Assembly (NCBI GenBank): GCA_031289875.1
Contig: JAITOO010000026.1
Coordinates: forward strand, 1 to 19,116
Length of the DNA stretch: 19,116 bases
Source of the DNA: Flavobacteriaceae bacterium
GTDB taxonomy: Bacteria > Bacteroidota > Bacteroidia > Flavobacteriales > Weeksellaceae
Direction of reading: 5' to 3'
Shown here piece by piece: positions 13,493 to 19,116 of this stretch. Position 1 is the stretch's first letter, and the number at the start of each line of letters is the position of its first letter. Below the pieces are notes generated by a model. The model did not search any database, was not told where the DNA came from, and saw only the letters and a list, made by a program, of their open reading frames with translations. The position numbers and the translations under genes were made by a program.

Positions 13493-13588
13493 ATGCCAAG
13501 CGGAAAAAAAAGAAAACGTCATAAGGTGGCGACACACAAAAGAAAGAAAAGAAGAAGATTAAATCGTCATAAGAAGAAAAACAGATAG
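13493..13588 (+). CDS. 31-aa AURKAIP1/COX24-domain (bS22/mS38-like) ribosomal peptide
   Basis: An ATG frame of 31 codons (MPSGKKRKRHKVATHKRKKR, then RRLNRHKKKNR) is made almost entirely of Lys, Arg and His. This is the AURKAIP1/COX24-type peptide, whose relatives are mitoribosomal mS38 and the mycobacterial small-subunit protein bS22, which bind rRNA. It is short enough to be missed by gene finders with a 50-60 codon cut-off. It follows HU by 21 nt and is closed by a strong hairpin at 13638-13673, so HU and this peptide form a two-gene unit ahead of RNase G. The ribosomal role is inferred from the family. Confidence 0.85.
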   Translation: MPSGKKRKRHKVATHKRKKRRRLNRHKKKNR

Positions 13589-13637
13589 TTATACTTTTTT
13601 AAAGACTTAATTTTTTAGATTTTTTTTGAAAATTAGT

Positions 13638-13673
13638 AAAAACATTCTTTACTTTGTGGTAAAGAATGTTTTT
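13638..13673 (+). terminator. 15-bp hairpin terminator after the HU-bS22-like operon
   Basis: AAAAACATTCTTTAC (13638-13652) pairs perfectly with GTAAAGAATGTTTTT (13659-13673) around a 6-base loop. The stem ends in an A-run and a T-run, so it can act in both directions. Confidence 0.8.
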
Positions 13674-13725
13674 CATTGGAATTGTAAGTTTTTTGGAAGA
13701 CAAAAAGAAAGACGACTAAACCACA

Positions 13726-15282
13726 ATGAGTAAGGAATTAATAGTATCATACGAAGACGAACTAGTAAAAATCGTCCTGATAGAAGACGGTAAACTTCAA
13801 GAACTTCACGAAGAAGACGAAAGTAATAAATTTGCAGTCGGAGACATCATCGTCGGAAAAATAAAAAAATTAGCGCCCAGCCTCAATGCCTGTTTTGTAA
13901 ACATAGGCTACGAAAGAGACGCTTTTTTGCATTATCAAGACTTGGGACCCCAAGTAAGGTCAGTGATTAAATATGTCAAAGGCGTTTCTACCAGAAGAAT
14001 CAACACACCCAAACTGTCCGGCTTTGTTTTTGAACCGGAAAATGATAAAAACGGACTGATACAAAACGTCTTAAGCGTTGGAGAAGAAGTGATGGTGCAG
14101 ATAACCAAAGAACCCATTTCTACCAAAGGACCCAGAATTTCCTCCGAAATTTCCCTTGCGGGAAGATATTTCGTGCTGATACCTTTTTCCTCCAAAATTT
14201 CCATCTCGCGAACCATTTCAACCAACGAAGAAAAGAAACGCCTGCGCGAAGTGGTAGAACAAATTAAACCTGCGGGTTTCGGACTGATTATCAGGACGGT
14301 AGCTGAAGGGAAATCAGTAGAAGAACTCCATTCAGACCTGCGCTATCTCCTGAACAAATGGAATACCACCTGTTTCAAAAATCTGAAAAAAACTAAAGTC
14401 CCGATGAAAGTTTTAGGAGAAATGGACAAAGCTTCTTCCATACTTCGAGATACTTTTAACGAAGATTTCGTCAGCATTATTTGTGATAATGAGGAACTTG
14501 CGGCAGAAATGAAAGAATATCTCCAAATCATTGCGCCTGAAAAAGCGAACATTGTACAGTATTATGACTCCCACATTCCGATTTTTGAATATTACAATAT
14601 AGACAGGCAGGTTCGGAAAGCCTTTGCCAAGCATGTGAATATCAATACATCACGCGGCGCATATTTGATTGTCGAGCACACCGAAGCTCTGCACGTGATT
14701 GACGTGAACTCGGGAAATGTAAAAACAAATCAGGGAACGCAAGAAGACAATGCCTTGTTCGTTAATAAATTAGCGGCGACAGAAATCGCAAGGCAGTTGC
14801 GCCTCCGCGACATGGGCGGAATTATCATCATTGATTTTATTGATATGATAGACTCCCACCATAAAAAAGAACTGTACGAACACCTGCGCGAAGCCATGCA
14901 AAAAGACAAGGCTCGGCACAAAATCCTTCCTCCAACCAAGTTTGGCTTGATTCAAATCACGCGTCAGAGAGTTCGTCCGCAAAAACAGATGAAGACAGTG
15001 GACAATCCTAATGCAAACGGCGTGGTGGAATCGCCGATGGCATTGATGGACAAAATTCAGACAGAGATTGCCGAAACGGTCGATAGGACGAAAGGAACGC
15101 TGTATCTTCATGCGCATCCGTTTGTGTGTTCATATCTTACGAAAGGCTGGAACAGTATCCGCAATCAATGGTTTTTTAAATACAAACGCCGCATAAAAGT
15201 AATTCCGCGCGATGCTTTCAAGTATCTGGAATTTCAAATTCAAAACAATAAAAGAGAGGTACAAGCATCGTATTCCAATTAA
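13726..15282 (+). CDS. rng: Ribonuclease G/E family endoribonuclease
   Basis: RNase E/G enzymes cut AU-rich single-stranded RNA in rRNA maturation and mRNA decay. The 518 residues include the S1 RNA-binding domain (about 36-130, VGKIKKLAPSLNACFVNIG YERDAFLH) and the catalytic metal sites Asp326 in VIDVNSG and Asp370 in IIDFIDM. The conserved HKILPPTKFGLIQITRQRVRP block (398-418) and a C-terminal HPFVCSYLTKGW segment follow. After RVRP the usual zinc-link motif (CPxCxGTG) is absent: residues 424-432 read TVDNPNANG, with no cysteines. From memory of other flavobacterial sequences this may be a lineage trait rather than damage. The gene is separated from HU by a terminator, so it needs its own promoter, but only a weak TAAGTTTT (13685-13692) is seen. 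Confidence 0.94.
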   Translation: MSKELIVSYEDELVKIVLIEDGKLQELHEEDESNKFAVGDIIVGKIKKLAPSLNACFVNIGYERDAFLHYQDLGPQVRSVIKYVKGVSTRRINTPKLSGFVFEPENDKNGLIQNVLSVGEEVMVQITKEPISTKGPRISSEISLAGRYFVLIPFSSKISISRTISTNEEKKRLREVVEQIKPAGFGLIIRTVAEGKSVEELHSDLRYLLNKWNTTCFKNLKKTKVPMKVLGEMDKASSILRDTFNEDFVSIICDNEELAAEMKEYLQIIAPEKANIVQYYDSHIPIFEYYNIDRQVRKAFAKHVNINTSRGAYLIVEHTEALHVIDVNSGNVKTNQGTQEDNALFVNKLAATEIARQLRLRDMGGIIIIDFIDMIDSHHKKELYEHLREAMQKDKARHKILPPTKFGLIQITRQRVRPQKQMKTVDNPNANGVVESPMALMDKIQTEIAETVDRTKGTLYLHAHPFVCSYLTKGWNSIRNQWFFKYKRRIKVIPRDAFKYLEFQIQNNKREVQASYSN

Positions 15283-15376
15283 CAGATTTTTAAATATGAC
15301 TTCGTAAGTAATTGTTATATTTAAGGGTAGCTTTATTAAAAACCGAATCATCAACATCAGACTTTAACGAGACAAT

Positions 15377-15397
15377 ATTACGAAAGTATTTCGTAAT
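15377..15397. promoter_or_regulatory. 9-bp perfect palindrome at the DUF4293 promoter
   Basis: ATTACGAAA (15377-15385), GTA, TTTCGTAAT (15389-15397) is a perfect inverted repeat whose right arm overlaps the expected -33 position. It is either an operator or, followed by the T-run at 15405-15412, a poor terminator for rng. The half-site TTCGTAA also occurs at 15300-15306. Confidence 0.5.
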
Positions 15398-15411
15398 CAG
15401 CCAATTTTTTT

Positions 15412-15419
15412 TAACTTTG
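15412..15419 (+). promoter_or_regulatory. -7 box of the DUF4293 gene
   Basis: TAACTTTG is an exact TAnnTTTG. Transcription would start near 15426, only about 8 nt before the TTG start codon, leaving almost no leader. Confidence 0.55.
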
Positions 15420-15433
15420 CATAAAGTAAGATT

Positions 15434-15814
15434 TTGATACAAAGAATTCAAAGCATATTTCTCGCCACAGTTGGTGTAGTAAGCGGATTTACCGCATGGC
15501 TGTTTGATTTTGTTCCCAATAATTTTTGGGATGTAATCTTGTTTCTCCTCATCGCAGTTTCAGGTTTCACCGCATTGTTCTGCTATAAAAACAGGCGGTT
15601 ACAAAAGAAAATTAATTATTTCAATATAATTATCAACGTAGTGTTAATCGGTTTTATGGTTTATGCGCTGCTAACCCCGTCCGGAGGAGGCTTCACTCCT
15701 GAGAAGGGCGTTGAGTTCATCGTTCCTGCCGTGCTTATAGTTTTGCTTGCCATGGCAAATATCTACATTTCTAAAGACGACAGACTCGTAAAATCTGTGG
15801 ACAGATTCCGTTAA
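15434..15814 (+). CDS. DUF4293 family membrane protein
   Basis: This 126-residue protein begins MIQRIQSIFL, the characteristic start of DUF4293 proteins found in Bacteroidota. That fixes the TTG at 15434 as the initiation codon, since no ATG gives this start. Four hydrophobic helices are visible (about 7-25, 33-50, 60-78 and 92-110), with a short charged tail ending VDRFR. Its function is unknown; an inner-membrane location is inferred. It stands between rng and the UMP synthase gene with its own promoter and a terminator after it, so it is probably monocistronic. Confidence 0.88.
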   Translation: MIQRIQSIFLATVGVVSGFTAWLFDFVPNNFWDVILFLLIAVSGFTALFCYKNRRLQKKINYFNIIINVVLIGFMVYALLTPSGGGFTPEKGVEFIVPAVLIVLLAMANIYISKDDRLVKSVDRFR

Positions 15815-15836
15815 AACGCTAACAACTTTTGAGTGC

Positions 15837-15866
15837 AAAGAGCCGCCAAATGACGGCTCTTTTTGT
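15837..15866 (+). terminator. Intrinsic terminator after the DUF4293 gene
   Basis: AAAGAGCCG and CGGCTCTTT (9 bp) flank an 8-base loop and run into TTTTTG. It lies 22 nt past the stop codon. It also overlaps the upstream in-frame extension of the UMP synthase ORF, arguing against a start before 15901. Confidence 0.85.
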
Positions 15867-15875
15867 TATTTTTGC

Positions 15876-15883
15876 TATCTTTG
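15876..15883 (+). promoter_or_regulatory. -7 box of the UMP synthase gene
   Basis: TATCTTTG matches TAnnTTTG. It sits between the preceding terminator and the ATG at 15901, giving an expected leader of about 10 nt. No clear TTTG is at -33, which would lie inside the terminator stem. Confidence 0.55.
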
Positions 15884-15900
15884 CCCAAACCTCCACAAGA

Positions 15901-17265
15901 ATGAACAAAGAACAGTTTTTGTTGAAAGCCTGCCGATTAGGCATCATAAAATTCGGAAATTTCACCCTCAAAAGCGGTATTCCATCGCCTTTTTACATTG
16001 ATTTGCGACCGCTGGCATCAAGTCCTGAACTATTGAAAGAATTATCAAAATTTTTGCTAAATTCATTGCAAGATTCTGATTTTGAACTGATTTGTGGAGT
16101 TCCTTACGCTGCCCTGCCGATGGCAACCGCAATGTCTCTGGAATCAGGCATTCCTTTGATTATCAAACGAAAAGAAGCCAAAGGTTATGGAACTAAAAAA
16201 ATGCTCGAAGGAATTTTCCACGAAGGGCAGACCTGCGTGCTGGTCGAAGATGTGATTACCAGCGGAAAAAGTCTAATCGAAACCATTGACGAAATAGAAA
16301 AAGAACACCTGAAAATCAATGATATAGTTGTTGTTTTGGACAGGGAACAAGGCGGAGTCGCCCTGCTGAAAAACAAGGGCTACAAGGTTCACACCCTGTT
16401 CAATATCAGCGAAGTGATTGATATTCTGCACAAGCACGGTCAGCTTGCTCAGGAAGAAGTTTTGAGGATTAAAAATTTTCTTGCAGAGAAGCCCGAAGTG
16501 AAAGTCAGCCCTGAAAAAAGATTAAAATATGAAGAAAAATTAGCGTTTCAGCAGCATTGCGCAGGAAAAAAATTATTGAAAACCGCTGTACAAAAAAAAT
16601 CCAATCTCATTGCATCTATAGATGTTACAACTTCCGAAAAAATTTTGGAATTGGCTGAGGAAGTCGGAGACAACGTTGTTGCGGTGAAACTTCATACCGA
16701 TATTATTTCTGATTTTTCCGATGATTTTATTTCAAAACTGAAAAAAATTGCCGAAAAAAAGAATTTTCTGCTTTTTGAAGACCGAAAGTTTGCCGACATC
16801 GGAAATACTCAGCAATTACAGTTTGAGAAAGGGATTTACAAGATTTCTTCTTGGGCAGACCTGATAACTTCTCACGCCATTGCAGGCGAAGAAAGTTTGA
16901 AAGTTTTTGGAGAAAAAACAGCTGTGGTGATCATCGCCGAGATGTCTTCCAAAGGCGCACTCACCGATGAACATTATAAAAATCAAGTAGTTGCGTTGGC
17001 AAAAAAATCCGAAAACGTCATTGGCTGCGTGGCGCAGTCTCAACTGCCTGAAAATCTGCTGTTATTCACGCCCGGCGTAAATTTAACTTCCGCAGGCGAT
17101 GCCAAAGGGCAGCAGTTCAACACGCCCGAAAAGGTTATTACAGAGCTTGCTACGGATTTCATCATCGTGGGACGCGGAATTTATGCCTCCGCCGACCCGA
17201 AAGCCTCTGCCGAAAAATATCAAAAAGCAGGCTGGGAAGCGTATTTGTGCTTAATTGGAAAGTGA
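15901..17265 (+). CDS. pyrEF: Fused UMP synthase: orotate phosphoribosyltransferase + eukaryote-type OMP decarboxylase
   Basis: One 454-residue chain covers the last two steps of de novo UMP synthesis. Residues 1-200 are OPRT: FTLKSGIPSPFYIDLR, the flexible-loop RKEAKGYG (90-97), and the PRPP motif VLVEDVITSGKS (113-124). Residues 215-450 are OMP decarboxylase with the catalytic K-D-K-D set: Lys263 in VKLHTDI, then Asp294, Lys296 and Asp299 in FEDRKFADIGNT. The phosphate loop is VGRGIYAS with Arg425. The signature LLFEDRKFADIGNT, the IAEMSSKGAL segment, the PGVNLTSAGDAKGQQFNTP segment and the PyrE-PyrF domain order are those of animal, plant and fungal enzymes rather than of E. coli PyrF. The longer frame from 15829 would code through a terminator and a promoter, so I use 15901. 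Confidence 0.94.
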   Translation: MNKEQFLLKACRLGIIKFGNFTLKSGIPSPFYIDLRPLASSPELLKELSKFLLNSLQDSDFELICGVPYAALPMATAMSLESGIPLIIKRKEAKGYGTKKMLEGIFHEGQTCVLVEDVITSGKSLIETIDEIEKEHLKINDIVVVLDREQGGVALLKNKGYKVHTLFNISEVIDILHKHGQLAQEEVLRIKNFLAEKPEVKVSPEKRLKYEEKLAFQQHCAGKKLLKTAVQKKSNLIASIDVTTSEKILELAEEVGDNVVAVKLHTDIISDFSDDFISKLKKIAEKKNFLLFEDRKFADIGNTQQLQFEKGIYKISSWADLITSHAIAGEESLKVFGEKTAVVIIAEMSSKGALTDEHYKNQVVALAKKSENVIGCVAQSQLPENLLLFTPGVNLTSAGDAKGQQFNTPEKVITELATDFIIVGRGIYASADPKASAEKYQKAGWEAYLCLIGK

Positions 17266-17329
17266 AAAAAATGAAATTATTCCTTTAAAAACAGGCTGAA
17301 ATCAATATTCAAAAAGAAATTCAAAACAC

Positions 17330-17893
17330 TTGACAGAAAAAATTATAATAGGAATTGATCCGGGAACGAACATTATGGGTTACGGAGTTATCAGCGTGAA
17401 AGACAAAAAGATGTCCTTGCTCTGCATTGATGAACTGATTTTGCACAAACTGGATTCTCACGCTTTAAAATTGAAAAAAATCTTCGAGCGCACATTGGCA
17501 ATTATTGACGCCTATCACCCTGACGAACTGGCAATTGAAGAACCCTTTTATGCCAAAAATGTACAATCGATGCTCAAACTTGGCAGGGCGCAGGGCGTGG
17601 CTATGGCGGCGGGTTTGCTGCGGGAAATCCCGATTGCGGAATATTTGCCCAAAAAAGTGAAAATGGCTATTACAGGAAACGGCAACGCCTCCAAAGAACA
17701 AGTTGCAGGTATGCTTAAAAACCTGCTGAATATCAAAGAGTTCCCGACCAAATATTTGGACGCAACCGACGGTTTGGCGCTCGCGGTCTGCCATTTTTTG
17801 AACACAAGACACGGCATTTCTGACGGCAGTAAAAAATCCTATTCAAACTGGAATGCTTTTGTGAAAAATAACCCGAAAAGGATTGAAAAATAG
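17330..17893 (+). CDS. ruvC: Holliday junction resolvase RuvC
   Basis: RuvC is the dimeric metal-dependent nuclease that cuts Holliday junctions with RuvAB. Its 187 residues keep the four acidic active-site residues: Asp10 in IGIDPGTN, Glu70 in LAIEEPF, and Asp144 and Asp147 in YLDATDGLALAVCH. The start is TTG at 17330, since MTEKIIIGIDPG is the family N-terminus and no in-frame ATG lies upstream. It follows the UMP synthase gene by 64 nt with no terminator or clear promoter between, so read-through is likely. Its last codons overlap the next gene by 11 nt. Confidence 0.95.
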   Translation: MTEKIIIGIDPGTNIMGYGVISVKDKKMSLLCIDELILHKLDSHALKLKKIFERTLAIIDAYHPDELAIEEPFYAKNVQSMLKLGRAQGVAMAAGLLREIPIAEYLPKKVKMAITGNGNASKEQVAGMLKNLLNIKEFPTKYLDATDGLALAVCHFLNTRHGISDGSKKSYSNWNAFVKNNPKRIEK

Positions 17894-18680
17894 GACGTTA
17901 AAAGATATTATCATTAAATACCTGCTGGAAACCCAACTTTGGGTCTCGCTGATGATTTCCTGCCTGTGCCTGTTCATGGGGTTCTTGCACAAACACGTTG
18001 ATTACGAACGAATTGCATTGGTTTTTTTCGTCGTTTTGGCAGGTTATAATTTCATTCATTATCATCGTTTCTGGATTAAAAATTTTCGACATAAAGACAA
18101 ATTTTTTGTTTTTATAATCAGTTTAATAGCAACCGGTTATTGGATTTTCCACATTCAAAGTTTTGAACTGCTTTTCCTCCTGTCTGCGCTCTGCGGCTGC
18201 GTTTTATTGTACAATTCCTATTTGTTTCCTTTGAAACTCCGCAACGTTTCCGTACTCAAAATTTTCATCATTGCCCTCGTTTGGACAATCTTTATTCTCT
18301 ACATTTCCAACAACTTATACTTTTCAACAATAGAATTTTTCACTGTTTTTCTGTTTATTTTTGCCATAACGCTGCCCTTTGACATTGCCGACATGAGCAA
18401 AGATTCTGTTTCTACAATTCCGAAAATGATAGGAGAAAAGAGAAGTAAATTATTGGCATACATCTGTTTGCTTACTTCTACGGGACTTTTTGCTTCCCAA
18501 TTTTCCGATGATAAAATTTTTCTTTCAAGTTGGACTACGGCTTGCCTTATCTCCATGACTTTCACCAACTTCACTCAAACTGAACATTCTTATTTTCACA
18601 CCCGCTTCGCGGTGGAAGCCTGTTCCGCTTTGCCTTTGTTCTGTTATGGGATTTTGAAATATTTTTTTTCGCAGATTTAA
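17883..18680 (+). CDS. UbiA-like membrane protein with a degenerate first Asp motif
   Basis: The 265-residue polytopic protein has about eight hydrophobic helices. In UbiA prenyltransferases two Asp-rich motifs bind the prenyl diphosphate. The second is recognisable here, LPFDIADMSKD followed by TIPKMIGEKRS (about 164-188), as in quinone and heme biosynthesis members. The first (NDxxDxxxD) should lie after helix 2, where the sequence is YNFIHYHRFW (55-64): the Asn remains but no Asp. So it is probably a divergent UbiA relative that may not transfer prenyl groups. The start is TTG at 17883, inside the last codons of ruvC, indicating coupling; the next ATG would cut into the first helix. Confidence 0.72.
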   Translation: MKNRTLKDIIIKYLLETQLWVSLMISCLCLFMGFLHKHVDYERIALVFFVVLAGYNFIHYHRFWIKNFRHKDKFFVFIISLIATGYWIFHIQSFELLFLLSALCGCVLLYNSYLFPLKLRNVSVLKIFIIALVWTIFILYISNNLYFSTIEFFTVFLFIFAITLPFDIADMSKDSVSTIPKMIGEKRSKLLAYICLLTSTGLFASQFSDDKIFLSSWTTACLISMTFTNFTQTEHSYFHTRFAVEACSALPLFCYGILKYFFSQI

Positions 18681-19055
18681 AAAACAAAATGACTCCCCGC
18701 AAGGCAACCTAAAAAAACCAAAAGGGCATAAATAACGCAAAGTCTCATTAAAGTTTTGACTGTACGCTTTTAATTTACTCATTATCAATGGGTTTGAAAG
18801 TTTCTACCTTTAAAAAGTATCTCTGCGCCCTGATTTTTACAGTCTTGCATCCCACTTATTAACTTCCCAATTCCAGTTGATTCTTTCTAAAACCTAAATT
18901 TATATTGAAAAAACATTTATATAATTTTTATCAAAGGTAGAAAGAGTTTTTATCAATTTGTTATTCTAAAATCGGGTATTTTTATCCGAAAAAAGGTAAA
19001 AAAAATAATTTGATAAAATTGTGAGTTTTTATATCTTTGTGAAAAATAATTTCTT
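18681..19055. other. 375-bp non-coding region upstream of the XRE gene
   Basis: I see no credible gene. It contains an inverted pair TTTCTACCTTT (18801-18811) and AAAGGTAGAAA (18933-18943) 121 nt apart. It also has three copies of TTTTATCAA: direct at 18926-18934 and 18948-18956 (22 nt apart), and inverted at 19010-19018 over the -33 box of the XRE promoter. The long leader-like space and these sites suggest regulation of the XRE gene. Confidence 0.5.
19009..19039 (+). promoter_or_regulatory. Consensus promoter of the XRE regulator gene
   Basis: TTTG (19009-19012), a 19-nt spacer and TATCTTTG (19032-19039) match the Bacteroidota TTTG-N19-TAnnTTTG pattern exactly. Transcription should start about 10 nt before the ATG at 19056. 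Confidence 0.75.
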
Positions 19056-19116
19056 ATGAATGCAAAAATAGGAAAGAAAATCTGCACTTTGAGAGAAAGC
19101 AAAGGCTTGTCGCAGG
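19056..19116 (+). CDS. XRE-family helix-turn-helix regulator, 3'-truncated at window edge
   Basis: The first 20 codons read MNAKIGKKICTLRESKGLSQ. The pattern IGxKIxxLRExKGLSQ is the typical first helix and entry to helix 2 of XRE/Cro-type HTH domains. It could be a free-standing repressor, an antitoxin or a restriction-modification controller; the rest lies outside the window. Confidence 0.8.
   Translation, partial: MNAKIGKKICTLRESKGLSQ

Noticed and set aside
15829..15900. N-terminal extension of the UMP synthase
   Set aside because: The segment contains the DUF4293 terminator hairpin and the promoter -7 box, and OPRT proteins start at the MNKEQF-like position.

Overview
The window reads as a chromosomal segment of a Bacteroidota bacterium, most likely order Flavobacteriales (a Weeksellaceae-like member is a guess). 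Reasons: AT-rich DNA, the gliding/type IX secretion pair gldE-gldD, an HU gene followed by a 31-residue AURKAIP1/COX24-type ribosomal peptide and an RNase G, a DUF4293 membrane protein, and many copies of the Bacteroidota promoter signature (-33 TTTG, about 19-20 nt, -7 TAnnTTTG). Several starts are TTG, and Shine-Dalgarno sites are weak or absent, as usual for this phylum.

Layout. 1-157: the end of a short lipoprotein gene. 410-684: a 275-bp non-autonomous transposon-like element (MITE) with 27-bp terminal inverted repeats and an exact 8-bp target duplication, placed just upstream of mqo. 773-2251: mqo (malate:quinone oxidoreductase). 2252-2640: a 389-bp gap holding a candidate 45-aa gene on the minus strand behind a consensus promoter. 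2641-3666: ruvB, apparently leaderless. 3677-5335: an APC-type amino acid permease, convergent with ruvB. 5576-8644: an accessory block with two Fic-domain genes, two damaged copies of one small gene in front of them, and a higBA toxin-antitoxin locus whose toxin is frameshifted. 8656-13067: a minus-strand cluster in transcription order mutY, ssb, gldE, gldD, an internally deleted hemolysin/CorC remnant, a small membrane protein and a GNAT acetyltransferase. 13181-18680: plus-strand genes HU, the small ribosomal peptide, RNase G, DUF4293, a fused eukaryote-type UMP synthase (PyrE-PyrF), ruvC and a UbiA-like membrane protein. 18681-19055 is non-coding, and an XRE-family regulator begins at 19056 and runs off the window.

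How it works together. Most genes are housekeeping: DNA repair and recombination (ruvB, ruvC, mutY, ssb, HU), RNA processing and translation (RNase G, the small ribosomal peptide), respiration (mqo) and de novo UMP synthesis. gldD and gldE tie the mutY-ssb operon to gliding/type IX secretion. The 5.6-8.6 kb block is in decay: one Fic protein has lost the catalytic histidine of its core motif, both small companion genes are broken, and the higB toxin is frameshifted while its antitoxin and operator look intact.

I found no convincing new multi-gene system. The most unusual items are the MITE, the duplicated and complementarily damaged Fic-associated small gene, the eukaryote-like fused UMP synthase, the CorC deletion remnant and the promoter-backed 45-aa ORF.
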